A DNA stretch of 64,000 nucleotides from Przewalskia tangutica (GCA_029844215.1 CM056728.1:85063676-85127675); one strand, 5' to 3'; positions 36,782 to 48,330 are shown, numbered from the stretch's first letter. Translations and numbers: made by a program. Notes: generated from the letters alone by a model not told the origin.

Positions 36782-38287
36782 TGCTTAATGCGAGACGTTG
36801 GGACTTGGTGTGATTGGTTAGAGGTCCCCCCCCCCCCCCCCACACTGTTACACCTCATGAGATGACTCCTCGTCGTGAAATCCTTCACAAAAAATCCAAA
36901 TTGATCAAAATTAATAGAAACCCAGTTATCAGTTGTGAATTTACGGACAAATACTAAATTTTTAATTAATTTTGGGGCATGAAGAGTATTTTTCAGGACA
37001 AGTGGTGGATGAGGAGGGGACAAGGTTTTATGACCATAATCCTTAATTGGAATAGAATTTCCATTACCAATAGTTATACCACGATTAGTGCTCAAATTGG
37101 AATAAGACGAGAGAGTACCTTGATCGGATGTCATGTGGGTAGTGGCGCCGGTGTCCATGTACCAATTAGGGTCTGGTTGAGTCAAGCCAAGTGTGTGCAT
37201 CGCTGCTTCAATGCCAGTCTGAGTGTGTCCCACTGCATGGTGGGCCTGATGGGGGCGAGACCCAAGTATACTAGACTGGGGCCCATCTGTTTGGTGAACC
37301 ACGGAGTATGAATCTGGGAGAATCGGCCCAGCGCGCTGCTGGTAATGAGGTCTCGCGCCGCTGTAAGGTGGAGACGCGGCGCTGTAAGGCTGAGCCGCGG
37401 TGCTGTTAGGTGTTGGGGCCCACTGCCACTGACCAGGGGGGCCCTGTGGGTTCCAGGATTGTTGTTGTTGCTGACGGTTGCCCCCGTTTTTGTCGCCACG
37501 GTTCTTGCCATTATTCTTCCGATTCTGGTCTTTCTTACCACCCCCGTTGTTGTGATTTTGGGTCACGTTGACTGGATTGACAGGAGAAAAGTTGGAAGCA
37601 GTCATCATGCCGACAGGACTGGTCTCAATCGCTACTTTCTTAGCTAAACCGACTTCTTCCAAAGTGAGCATAGAACGGGCTTGATAAAATCCTGGCAGGG
37701 GGTTACTTTGACGAATAACTGAAGTAACACCGCTATAGGTCTCAGACAGGCCTGCAACCATCTGAAGAACTAGACGACTATTAGAAATAGGAGAACCCAC
37801 GTTGCTGAGTTGGTCTGCCAAGTCCTTGAGACGTTTTCAATAAGAAGAAACGTTTTGAAAATTCACCATAGCCACCTGTGAAAATTCCTGCTCAAGGATA
37901 ACAATCCGAGAATGACTGTTATCTTGGAATATATCTCGCAATCGATCTCACGCCGACATAGCTGTGGAGTTGGGTTTCATAATCGTCTGCAACGGGTCTA
38001 AGGAAATAGTGGCATATATCCACTGAAGAACCTTGGAATCAAGCATGTCCCATAATTCTGGGTCTGCTTCTTTAGTGAGCACATTAGATGTAGTCGCATT
38101 ATCACCCTCTTTTGAAGGACCAGGAAAGATGATGTGGTGAAGAACTTTATGTGCTTTAACGTGAATCTTGATTAATTTCGCCTACGTCCCATATTGGGCG
38201 TTTTCAAGATCAAGAATAATAGGGATGACGCTCTTGATGTTAGAAACTGAGAGGGCAGGATAAAAAGTGTTCTTATCAGCCATAGGG
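36730..38287 (-). pseudogene. Copia C2: gag and protease
   Basis: A gag start MADKNTFYP is at about 38285, interrupted by stops near 38181, 37948 and 37838. 37821-36730 is a 363-codon open stretch with the gag C-terminal part (LQMVAGLSETYSGVTSVI), an Asn/Gly/Lys-rich basic segment (KNNGKNRGDKNGGN), a Tyr/Ala/Ser-rich stretch, and the protease site WYMDTGATTHMTSDQG. A G-homopolymer on this strand (36827-36842) gives a run of Gly. No CCHC knuckle is visible. Confidence 0.82.
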
Positions 38288-38463
38288 AATAGAACAACAA
38301 GATTCAGAGAAGGGAATTTGTGGGAGAGGTTTTTTTGGAAGAGAAGATACTTGGTTTTGGTGAAGGAGGAAGAACACACAAAACTCGAGAATTAGGGCAA
38401 AATTTCAAAAAAAAAAAAGAGAAGAAATTTTGAGGAGCGGAAGCAGGGTAAAGAGAACCTAGA

Positions 38464-38475
38464 CTCTTGATACCA
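38464..38475 (-). other. tRNA-Met-type primer binding site, copia C2
   Basis: Minus-strand TGGTATCAAGAG directly follows the LTR end TTTCTTTCA. It fits the usual plant copia PBS. Confidence 0.85.
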
Positions 38476-38693
38476 TGAAAGAAATAATCCCTTGATTATT
38501 CTTATTAATGAAAGACATATATATACAAGTTACAATGGAAAAATCTTTTTCCCTTTCTACATCTAAATCTCTATTCTATAAGGAGACTAACTCTACATTT
38601 ATGGTAACACTACAATACTAATTATGGTAAAAGAATAATTACAAATATACAAAGGCCTGGGGCCCACAGTCCACACGTGTGGACTGTTTAACA
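38476..38693 (-). repeat. 5' LTR of copia C2
   Basis: 218 bp, minus-strand start TGTTAAACAGTCC at 38693 and end GGGATTATTTCTTTCA at 38476. It aligns along its second half with the C3 LTR at 60661-60971 (AGATGTA, GGAAAAAGATTTTCC, TCTTTCATTAATGA). The start of U3 is a long perfect palindrome (38666-38687). Confidence 0.85.
38666..38687. other. 22-bp perfect palindrome with G-box core
   Basis: ACAGTCCACAC followed at once by its reverse complement, centred on CACGTG. It lies in U3 of the C2 LTR, where enhancer sites are expected. In the C3 LTR the two arms persist as CACGGACTG (60722-60730) and CAGTCCGTG (60769-60777), separated by 38 bp. Confidence 0.8.
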
Positions 38694-38699
38694 ATATGC

Positions 38700-41660
38700 T
38701 TTAGGCATTTTGAATCCTTCAATTCAAAAAAATTCATATAAATTTTGTCACGTAAGCCATATAAGCTGAGATAATTTTCATTTAGTATTTAATTTACATG
38801 ACATCTTTTGATGTCAGGAATTTACCCTTACCAAAATGCACTACTTGGTAATTATTCTTACATCAACATGTTTTAAGAGACGTAGAATTCAGATCCTTAT
38901 AATATTATACAATATTGCGCACTATATTATATCAAAGATATCGTCGATGAGATATCATTTTGTATCGGTTTGCAATTAGACATAACTTACTGAGATCTTA
39001 TCACTTCATTAATTTTCAGGTACCTGAACCCTCGTATGAGGTTTAGAAATGTTATGTTGTAGACTCTTCAAGAGCACATTGCCTCCTTATTATGAGCATT
39101 TGCTCCTCTCTTTTTTCAAGAATTATTGCATTTGGAATCGATTTGTCTATCATATTTCACGCATGTTGTAAATCCTGTCCTTCAGGAATATTTAGGAGCA
39201 TCTTGCATCTGTAATATGAAATAGTTGGGTCAGTAAATGCTTCTAGCATTTGACTTGAATTATCGTTTGAACGATAATCATAGTGATGATAATTCACAAC
39301 ATATTTTTTAGTTGTTTATTCTCTCCCCTCTTATGTTAGAAAAACTAACATACATTTTCACCTTATTTGGGAAATCCATCCTTGTGTATCGTGGTAGATT
39401 CATTAATTATATACGGCACAACAAAAACTATTAGATGAAAATATTTAATTCTGACCTTGAATCAATTATGAGGGGAGAATTTATCATAATTTATTGGTCT
39501 GAAGCATACAAACGTCGTTGATTACGTAATCTGAAAATTGTGTTCTCAACTCAATTATTTTGAGCAAGCTACTTCGTAAATGTCAAACTGCATGTTGAAA
39601 ATAAACGCACATGTGACCGTCTCATAGATGCATCTATTTAAGACATCACATTGTAGGTGAATGGGCCCTTATTCACCTTTTATATTTTTCAGAATTTAGG
39701 GAATTCAATCCTAACATTAGATGATGTAATCAACTTATGAGAAAAAACAAATTAATTCTTGAAGAATCTTATAGTTCTTCAATATATTCCGAATACAAAC
39801 TTAGCACATCAGATTTAAATCAGGACGATCAAAATTGTCACGTCAATTGATAAAATTATTTGTACTAGTAAACTTCAAGTTTACCCCGATAAGTGTTATT
39901 TATTTTAGTAAACGTCTGATTTACTATTACATGAGATTTTATATCAATAAACTTCTAGTTTATTGTAGCATGTGATTTCATCATGCTTATATTTGTGTAG
40001 TATAATTTGAAGAATAAAGAGGGTAACCATTCAAAAAAATATTTCTTACCCACTATGATTTTGTAGAAATATAATCCTCCAATCATTTATAGCTTCAATA
40101 AAATAGCCATTTACTTTAGTAAACGTGGGTTTACTATAACTTGTGCTACGATCATAATAACTTTATATATTACAATCTAGAACGAATGACATAATAGTAT
40201 ATAAGCTTTTCAGGAGCCTTTACTCTATTCTTTATAATCAAATATTGTTTGGACACTACTAGTAACATGACCTTCTAGATAAATAGTTAGCTCTTCTGGA
40301 GTCCTTAGTTGATTTTATACTATCAAATATTTTCTAGACACTGTTGATGTCATGAAAGAAAACAGTAACCAAATCAATATTTAAAAATAATTGTAAATTC
40401 ATAAAGAACGAAAAGTAAACGTTAAGTTCTAAACTTCAGTGTTTTAAACGTCTTTTCGAGGGAGGATAATTAACATCTATATTTTATTAAAACGATAATT
40501 GTATAGTTATCACTTCCTTCAAGAAAATCTTTATGATTCAAGCTAGCACATGTCAAATATTCGATTGATCCATACAGTAATTGCAGCATTGTCAAGTAAC
40601 CAGAAGTTAAAGCTCTTGTCCGTGAGACTAAAGAAATAAAAGAAAGTAATTCAAATTACTCAACCAATCTGTCATAATGTACTCTGGGAGAATTCAATCA
40701 CACGTTATAAAATTGATCAATATATTTCTATGTAGTGCAATAACTTTTGTACCACAGAAATACATGTATCTATCTCTCCAAGAGGAAAGTGCATGATAAA
40801 CAACGTTCATCTATAGCTTATTATTTTTCTCAATCACAAGAAGACATTGTTTCAAAATATTTCTCAGATATTTTACCAATTTATTCTTCTTCTGGAGTAA
40901 AGTTTCAGAATTTTACGACAGTTTTAGGAGTTTCAAAATTTACTACTTCGAGAGTAAATTTTAAAGTCTTACCACTTAAGGAGTAGATTTCAAGGTCTTA
41001 CTATTTCAGGAGTAAATTTAGAATTCTACAACTTCGAGAGTAGAGTTCAATGTTCTACTACTTCGGGAGTAGAGTTCAAAGTTCTATTACTTTGGAAGTA
41101 AAGTTCCAAGTTCTACTACTTCGGGAGTAGATCTCAAAGTTTGCTACTTCGAGAGCAGATTTATGAGTTTACTATTTCATGAGCAGATTTATGAATTTAC
41201 TACTTTAGGAGTAAAATATAGAATATTCAGAATGTTTCTTCTCTGTTATTCTACCTCTTCTGGAGGTAAAGAGTGATATTTTCACAACTAAGAGCATGTC
41301 TGCATTTATAATTTTTACAAGATATCATCACATTCGCTTCAGGGAATGAATCTGTAATTGTAATATTTATAAAAAAAAAAATCATTCTTCAGGAATGGAA
41401 TATAATCATCTGAACGTGCCTTAATCATATAAAATTATGATAGCTTATAACTTCTTTTAAGATATTACTACTCCAGGAGCAATCGAGACATAAATATGAT
41501 ATAGATAATTTTTCCCTAATATATATCTTCAGTTGTGATCATAATAAGCTTCTAAAAATATTACCACTTTCGGTGGTTAATTTTCTTTCTTTAATCTCTA
41601 TCGAAGTATATTTATTTCTAATCAAGCTATAAATTAAAAAAGCAATGTAAAGTTGTTACC
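38700..41660. other. Hairpin-dense AT-rich non-coding tract
   Basis: No coding frame is supported. The tract contains many short perfect inverted repeats with small loops. Examples: TGACATC/GATGTCA (38809-38826), AAATGCT/AGCATTT (39235-39251), ATTATCGTT/AACGATAAT (39259-39278), ATGTTAG/CTAACAT (39333-39351), GGTGAAT/ATTCACC (39655-39676), ATTCTT/AAGAAT (39755-39767), GTAAAC/GTTTAC (about 39868-39884), TACCTC/GAGGTA (41252-41268), CATTC/GAATG (41383-41397) and ACCAC/GTGGT (about 41573-41587). It probably belongs to the leader of the degenerate minus-strand copia whose LTR-like end is near 42.1 kb. Confidence 0.6.
40938..41217. repeat. About 29-bp degenerate tandem repeats with TACT/AGTA hairpins
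   Basis: Roughly nine or ten units of the form CTACTACTTCGGGAGTAGAGTTCAA (shown in part), best preserved at 41055, 41084 and 41113, spaced 29 bp. Each unit holds a small inverted repeat TACT...AGTA around TTCGGG or TTCGAG. Confidence 0.8.
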
Positions 41661-42049
41661 TGATGATGTTCAGATCTTAAAAGGATGTCTGAAATTTAGA
41701 CATGATTATATAAAATTCAAAGAATATGACTGGAAACATGGCTATAGTTCGTTGAAACCTTACACCTTTAATTTTCTTTAAAATTTTCAACGTGGGGCAC
41801 CATGTATTAGTTCATGTGATATCGTGGCTTTAAAGAATCACCTGATTCAAAGGTGAATACTGCAAGAATATGTTAATAATGATAGACAAGCAGGTGGCAA
41901 AAGAGAATATCTCCTAATCACTAAAAGAAATCAGCAAACGGTATAATTTTGACACAGTGAAAAATTATTGAGTAAAATACTTATCTTGCACTCACGTAAT
42001 TTCAAGAACTGTACCTTTGAGGCTTTCAAAGCTCGAGATGACACGTGCT

Positions 42050-42270
42050 ATAACATGTTATGAAATAATAATAAAGCTAAAATAAAAATATTGTTGAGAA
42101 AGAGAGAATAGAGGAGAGTTCATATTTCTCTTGAGCAATGAAATACAATGAAGAAAATCTCTTTATTTATAGTCGAAAATTGACTTGATTCCAAAATTAT
42201 TAGTCCTAATATTTCTCTTAAAGATAAATATCCACAATATATGATAATACCTATAATATTGTGCAAGTTT
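42050..42270 (-). repeat. LTR-like fragment of a degenerate copia element
   Basis: On the minus strand GACTATAAATAAAGAGATTT is followed by CATTGTATTTCATTGCTCAAG, TCTCTCTTTCTCAACAATAT and ATAACATGTTATAGCACG. This order (TATA, CTC-rich leader, ATAACA..TTAT.AGCACG) resembles the R/U5 and LTR end of a common plant copia family. Ends, partner LTR and coding region were not found. Confidence 0.45.
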
Positions 42271-42904
42271 TCATAACCCTTAGACTTTTCTGCTGAATTG
42301 ACTAAAAGGCCATTATCTTGGGAGCAAAAAAAGGACGAAATCTTCGCCCACAGAATTTCACCCCTGACCCGATAGAGATCCGGCCTGACTAAAAGGCCAA
42401 TATCTTCACCGATTAATTTTACTGCATCAATTGTAGGCGTAAAGTATGTGGAGCCTAGAGCAATTTTGCCCCATTTTATTTCATTAGTTGCCGATATACG
42501 TCTTAGTAGTTAAGACCAAAGTTTGAGGGCTCTTAATTGCCCAACAAAGGCCCATGATATCAGGGATAGTACCATTAAAGTAACACTTTAGCCACTGACT
42601 TGGGTACTGTTTACTTTATTGTAATCCGCCATCTAACTATGCATAACAATCAAATATATTTGTTGGTATATTTAAACACTAAAAGAATTATGAGGAACCA
42701 AATGATTCATTTGAAAACTCCGAAAGCAAACTAAAAACACTAATGCATAGTATTAAAACAACTGAATAAATTCAAAAATAAATTTGAGGGACTAGAATTT
42801 ATTCCACATTGCAAAGTTTCTCTTTAATTTGGATGAACCAAGATATAAACCCTTAATTGACTATTGTATGAATTTGATAATTCCAGCACGTATAAGATAA
42901 TAGC
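42271..42904. other. No gene seen
   Basis: AT-rich sequence. The short direct repeat GACTAAAAGGCCA occurs at about 42299 and 42389. I see no coding frame, RNA gene or transposon terminus. Confidence 0.6.
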
Positions 42905-43860
42905 TAGGGATGGCAATTGGGCGGGGCGGATGCGGGTACCCCTCCCCGCACCCGCTAAAAAAATTATATCCACCACCTAGGGCTGTTAACGGTTTGGATA
43001 CTCTCAGTAATTATCCGAGAATCATACCGATATTCGGACCTAAACCTTAACGTTCCGGATACGAGTACCAAAAAATTATCCGAGCTAATAAGGAGCCAGA
43101 CCGGTAACTCGATAAAATACTCGGTAACCCCCCACCCCAGCCACCCCCCGCCCCTAATTATATTTAATTGCAATTTCATTTGGACTATTTTAAATGTTTT
43201 AAGAATATATGTGCTGCAGACTTTATATTTTAATGTGAAGTAAAAAATACAGGGAGGAAAGTAATTGTAAATTGATGAAACTTTAAATGGTCATAACTCT
43301 GTGCTCGAACGTCCGTTTCACCTATTTTTTTTTATTTATTTATGGAGCCGATTTCACCAAAAACATCTATCTTGCCAATCAATTTCACATTTTCCCTAAA
43401 TCGTTACGTTTTTTCCCTTTTCAAATCTAAATATCTCGCGATATACAATAGATTTCAAAGTAAATATTGTGGCAATGTCTTCGAGAATGACAATTTCAGT
43501 ATTTTTAATTCAATTTAAAAAAATAAAAATAAAAATAAAAAAATTTGAGCCCCAGAACCCGACTCGGAAAATTCTTACCGGTCCGGACCGATAAGGTTTC
43601 GGTCCGGGACCGGTTCTCGTCCTAGGACCGAAACCTTATCGGTCCGGAACCGGTTCTCGTCCTAGGACCGAAACCTTATCAGTCCGGAACCGGTAAGTAG
43701 ATACCCAGACCGGAGCGATAATACCCCTACCGCCACCCGTGGCGGGTACAATTTCAACATACATACGGCCGCCTAGGCAGATATATTTTTAAATCCACAC
43801 CCAATACACCACCCAAGTACCCCCCTCCCCCGCCTGTATCCGCCTGCAACATTAACACAA
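42905..43860. mobile_element. GC-rich MITE interrupted by a second MITE
   Basis: It begins TAGGGATGGCAATTGGGCG at 42905 and continues with GCGGGT/ACCCGC-rich sequence. It is interrupted at 42978-43729 and resumes GCCACCCGTGGCGGGTACA. The uninterrupted equivalent is at about 44735-44890 (AATCCACCACCTACCCGCC, GTGGCGGGTACATTTTCAA). TAGGGATGGCAA ends are known from hAT-type non-autonomous elements. The right end is not resolved. Confidence 0.6.
42978..43729. mobile_element. hAT-type non-autonomous element, copy 2
   Basis: 752 bp, TAGGGCTGTTAACGG to ATACCCCTA, flanked by an 8-bp duplication with one mismatch (CCACCACC at 42970-42977, CCGCCACC at 43730-43737). The interior aligns with 27623-28336. 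Near its right end a 40-bp-scale direct repeat contains GGACCGAAACCTTATC twice. Confidence 0.85.
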
Positions 43861-43956
43861 ATAATGCAATTAAACAACCCCAAGTACAACCGGCAATACA
43901 GCATGACATCAACCCCATACATTGCTCTAGATTTGCTATGATGCATTTCTAGATGC

Positions 43957-44430
43957 ATAGCAGGCTAGCAACTGCTGCTTCAAAAGCCGATTTACGCATA
44001 CTTCTAATCCTCGAATGGATATCCAGCCAGTTAACTGCAACAAAGACAAGAGAATGAGACTACTAATTAAATCACTATGTCCTGCTAAATCCACAATAGT
44101 TGGACAGGAGGAAATCAAAGTATTGATATTGAAAAGAAATATCCCTCACCCTCATGTTCCTTCTCAAATTCTTTCACAAAATCTGGTGTATTCATATGGT
44201 TCAACTTGCCTCTGTAGTTCTACAGAAGAATATTACGCTAAATGTCATGAACGGATTCAAAGAATGAAATCGTGCAATTACATCAAATAAAATACTCAAA
44301 TTAATAATGGAGCTGCAAAATCAACAAATAGGGGAGATAAGTAATCAGTGCTTGCCATAACAGTGAAATGAGTCTCGTATTCATCAAAGCTATGTTTCTC
44401 CAAAGTGTATTTGGTGTTTGCCAATCTAAC
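43957..44430 (-). pseudogene. Three candidate terminal exons of an unidentified gene
   Basis: Read downward: exon a from 44430 after acceptor CCTTTCAG (VRLANTKYTLEKHSFDEYET), exon b about 44223-44155 after TTCTGTAG (NYRGKLNHMNTPDFVKEFEK) ending at a GTGAGG donor, and exon c from about 44044 after TTTGTTGCAG (NWLDIHSRIRSMRKSAFEAA) to a TAG near 43957. The b-to-c phase is consistent (the split codon gives Val). The donor of exon a is unclear: ACT/GTTATG, or a GC donor. I do not recognise the protein. No 5' exons are visible before the PRP3 locus, so this is likely a gene fragment. Confidence 0.4.
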
Positions 44431-44529
44431 CTGAAAGGAAAATGGAAACAAAATCAGCCAGAGACAAGAATTGTAATTCTGGATATCATTTTATATGTAC
44501 AACTTAAAGTATCTTAGTGAAACAGTTGT

Positions 44530-44960
44530 GCTGATTAAGAAAGTAAGGGAAAGGTTGAGAAAGTAAAGGGTGAGATCTGTGTGCTAAGACTTGAGAGGTG
44601 AGAGAGAGAGTGAGAGAGGCTGCTGACTGTTGTGTGCTGAACTTTGAGAATGAGAAGGGAATCAAACCCTATTAACCTATAATACATTATTTATATTGGG
44701 CTTATGAGTTATGGGCTTGCGAGTTAGATTATTAGCGGGTAGGCGGGTATCAAGCGGATATAACTGCAAATCCACCACCTACCCGCCTATCAGTGGCGGG
44801 TACATTTTCAATATTCATACCCGCTTACTACCCGCCAAAGTTATACCCATATTCACCCCAACTGAGGCGGGTGCGGTGCGAAATCCGTAAAATTATACTT
44901 ACCTGTTATTCGGGCCTGTGCTCAGCACGGGCTGATCCCCCTAGTAAGTAATATAGAGGC
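44530..44960. repeat. Second copy of the GC-rich MITE family and low-complexity DNA
   Basis: An AG-rich tract (about 44597-44620) is followed at 44735-44890 by GCGGGTAGGCGGGTATC and TATCAGTGGCGGGTAC-type sequence matching the interrupted MITE at 42905-43860 in the same orientation. An inverted repeat CCTGTGCTCAGCACGGG lies at about 44916-44932. No gene. Confidence 0.55.
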
Positions 44961-44999
44961 GCGAGAGTAAGTACTTCGATCCTAGCCAATTAATATAAC

Positions 45000-45573
45000 G
45001 GCATTTTTGGAATTTAAAGCTACTGGTTGCCAATTGATACAAGCAAATACACCAACAGTTATAACATCAAATGAGTAATATCAGGAACAAACGGAAGCAA
45101 CTCATTGAACCAAAACAAAGAAAAAAACGGCCATCTATAGCAACCATCCAGTGATACAGCCTCAAGCACTCACTGATACAGACTAAACTCTTTATGTCGG
45201 TCCCCAAATGCTGATGGAGTTGTGCTCTACATTACATTAGCTCAGCACGGGAAAAGTGGTTGTTATACAACGGACAAAAACGAACAGTGTCCTTGAACTA
45301 CGAGTAGTTGGAGTACTTAATAACAAGTAGAATCTACTCAAAATAGTGGAAGACGCTGATCACAGTTCCACAGCCATCCACTGGCAGCAAGGTTAGAGTA
45401 GCAAGTGCTCCTTCAAGAACATGAAATTACAAGCGTCCCCAAAAGTTTCACTTTTCTTCTCCTCAACATAATGCTTATTAACACAGCCAACAGGAGCAAT
45501 CCAATTGTAATAGAACAGCATGAGACTAGAAAATCAGGTTTTTAGCAGAGACAAAGCAGGACGTTCAAATAAA
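45000..45573 (-). other. Probable 3' flank/UTR of the PRP3 locus
   Basis: AT-rich sequence downstream of the PRP3 stop. No coding frame or transposon end is recognised. CTCAGCACGGG recurs at 45240-45251, as in the inverted repeat near 44920. No clear polyadenylation signal can be assigned. Confidence 0.4.
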
Positions 45574-46227
45574 TTAAAATTCGTCATCTTTGAAGTTTAC
45601 AGCAAGATCCCAGTAATGAGGAACCCCAGCATCAGCAAAAACTTTACGAGCAGCAGCCTCAGTCCTGCAGTCATAAACAAAGAACCTATTGAAGCTTGAT
45701 TTAGCAACACTCCCTTGCCAGACCAACACACACTTGTTGAGAGGCTTATCTTCATCTTCACCTTCACCTTCATCATCTTCTTTCTTACCAGCAGCTGCCC
45801 AATCAATTCTCCTAAGCATAAGTTTCCCATATCGCTTAATTGATTTTTTCCCACCTGTGACAACAACAACAGTAATAGCTTCTAAGATCACTGCACACCC
45901 AGTCAATCGATTCTCCTGAGCATTAACATCAACCTTGAAGCGAGTTTGTGGGTGGGAGAGATCATTAATTTTGTATACAGAAACAATAGTCTCCGGAGCA
46001 ATATTTGGGTCATCAAAAAGTTTCCTCTCTTTCTTCTCACGACGCTCGTCAGGAGTAAGCTTACGAGCAATACTCCTGTCTACATGAGCCTGCTCACGCT
46101 CAGTAGCAGCACTTTTAATCTCCATTTCAAGCTTTGTAGGATCCTGTGTGGCTTCTGAGCCAAGAACTTTCATTAGATTGCTCATTTTAACTTTAGGCTT
46201 TGGTGGTTCTACCAGGCCTTGTCGTAT

Positions 46228-46360
46228 CATTTATTGTCTTTCTTTTTCCCTGGCCAGTCTTCGCTGGGTTCGAAGTTTCTTTTGCTCCTTTTTGGTTAGT
46301 TTCAATGGTTGGGGAGGATTTCTTGTCCTTCTTGTCGTATCATTTCTTGTCCTTCTTGTC
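46228..46360 (-). other. Deletion junction with filler DNA and two stop codons in PRP3
   Basis: Right after the codons for MGIDK a 24-bp unit containing GACAAGAAGGACAAGAAATG is present almost twice in tandem. It resembles TTGTCTTTCTT/AAATGATACGACAAGG sequence about 110 bp further along the gene (46215-46245), with two mismatches. TGA at 46342-46340 and TAA at 46233-46231 lie in different frames, so the junction also shifts the frame. The TAA replaces what is normally a Glu codon before MIRQG. Confidence 0.85.
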
Positions 46361-47689
46361 AATGCCCATGCTCGGATCAAAATGGGGATTTTTCTCGGAA
46401 TCAACCACAAATTCAGGTTTGAGAATTTGAAATGCTTCTTGTTTCTTCTTATTGATGTTCACCTGCACATACACTCCAGGTTAATCACAGAAATTCATAT
46501 AAAAAAAGAACAAGGGCAGCCAGAACAAAATGAGCCATACCTCAAGGGTGCTAGATGGCTTAGGCATATTGACAATATTCCCCTGCTCATCAATTTCCCT
46601 GCCTAGGGCATCCAATCGAAGAACAGGAGCTTTTGCAGGCTTTGTCTGAAGGGCAACCTCTGGTGGCATTTGCCCAGGAACCATGTTTATGAGGGGAGCA
46701 AACTCTGGGTCCTGTCGGAATCCCATCTTCGCAGCAAGCTCCTGTGCACGCTTTACAGCTTCATATTTCTGTGTTGTGAGCCCCACAAGATGAGGCAAAC
46801 CGCTGGGTGGTGGATTTGTAGAAGCTGCAGCAGCCAAATTTGATGTGCTTGGTGCTGAACCAGGAGTTTGCAATACCCCTTCATCCGAAGATGACCCTGG
46901 AGTGGGAAAAATCTCTGCATTAGCTGAAGGTTGAAGGCTCTCCTTGGGTCCCACCTGTGGAATTCCCTCTCTCATAGAGTTGGCACCCTTGTTCTTGTTT
47001 AGCTACATGATAAAAATGAGGACAGTTACAATGAGAGCTTTCACAAATAGCAAAGTAGAAACTCTAATCTTCCATTTATATCCTTTTGCGCTCCCCAGCC
47101 CCCAAAATTCGTATCGGGATGGGGAGCAAAGGACATCCAACAACCAAAAAGAGAAACAGCATGCAAAACGGATATATGCTAAATACTCATATGTGGCAAC
47201 TTACTGCAGGTATCTTCTTAAGCTTTTCAGCCAACTCCTTTCGCATTTGTAAAGCTCTCTTTGCCTTTGCTAATGCATCAAGGGATAAACTCCCACTCTT
47301 GCCAGCACCAGAAGCTGCCCCATCTGTACTAGATTTCCCAGGAGCCTGATGAGATCCGTTAATATTAACTCCCTTATTTTCATTTGTGGTAAGCGAAGAT
47401 ACCTTGGTAGCTGGAGAATCACCATGAGTCAAACAGTTATCAGGCGAAGTCCTTGACGTCACATTGTATGATCCCATTGTCACACCCTGAAAAGTAAGGT
47501 CACGGAAAAAATCAGGACAAATATCCCACGGAACACTAAAGTGTCACACACAGATAAAGTATAGAAACACAGTATTCATATCAAGATACAATAATTAGAA
47601 TGCACAGCATTTCCTAATCAGCAGGAAAAACACATAAAACAGTAAGAACATTGGCAAGTCGAATACACCATCTAAGTATTCCGAGGTTG

Positions 47690-48330
47690 AAGACTCAATA
47701 CCAAGCAAAGCATTACAAGAATTCCATGTGGCAATATGACGAAAGGATTTTATCGACCGAGTTTCTTAATCTGAAGCGAAGCTTTAGAATAATGGTGTTT
47801 TTGAGAGCGCAAAGCGCAAAAAAGATACTGGGGCCCCCGCTTCACTTAAAGCGTGAAGTGTGAAGCGAATCGTTTCCAATTTTAAGAAGACCATAATAAC
47901 CTTCCACAGAGACAGTATATATAATCAAATGTTTCAATTTAAAAACAAAAAAAGTAAATAGCAAAAAATCATCCATGGGAAAAGCAAAATCAAAACCAAA
48001 ATATAAATGGATTTCATTATATTGCTTTTTCTTCATCTAATCATCTTCATCAATTAGGGATGACTTGTAGATACTTTTTTCCCCTTGCTATGTCCTTAAC
48101 CCATAAATGTTCTCTTCAATTTCTTAACTCCGCAACCCCAAGTGGAATCAGAATCTTCATCAAATATTTCTTCACCTTCATGATTTTCAGGGACACTACA
48201 TAGCCATTCATTAGCTTCATCTATGCTGTCCAAAGAAATTGGATAAAATCATATTGTGAGCTTCGTAACGACGCCTCAATGTTTTATTGTATTTAATGAA
48301 CAATAGATCACTGTAACTGCTGGGTTGTGG
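47690..48330 (-). mobile_element. hAT transposase remnant in PRP3 intron 1
   Basis: On the minus strand about 48290-48130 encodes KYNKTLRRRYEAHN and then DEANEWLCSVPENHEGEE, typical of the C-terminal end of plant hAT transposases. The two parts lie close together with little frame integrity. At 47770-47870 GAAGCGAAGC/GCTTCAC-type inverted motifs occur and may be part of the element's end. Boundaries were not found. Confidence 0.65.

Noticed and set aside
37345..37400. Another GC cassette in copia C2 gag
   Set aside because: GCCGCTGTAAGG repeats encode a Tyr/Ala/Ser stretch and lack the GGCGCC palindromes and the spacers seen elsewhere.
45574..46230. Functional stand-alone PRP3 C-terminal gene
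   Set aside because: The open frame is long and well conserved, but it follows a nonsense codon in a gene with a further frameshifting deletion. No promoter is visible at this point. Kept as part of the pseudogene.
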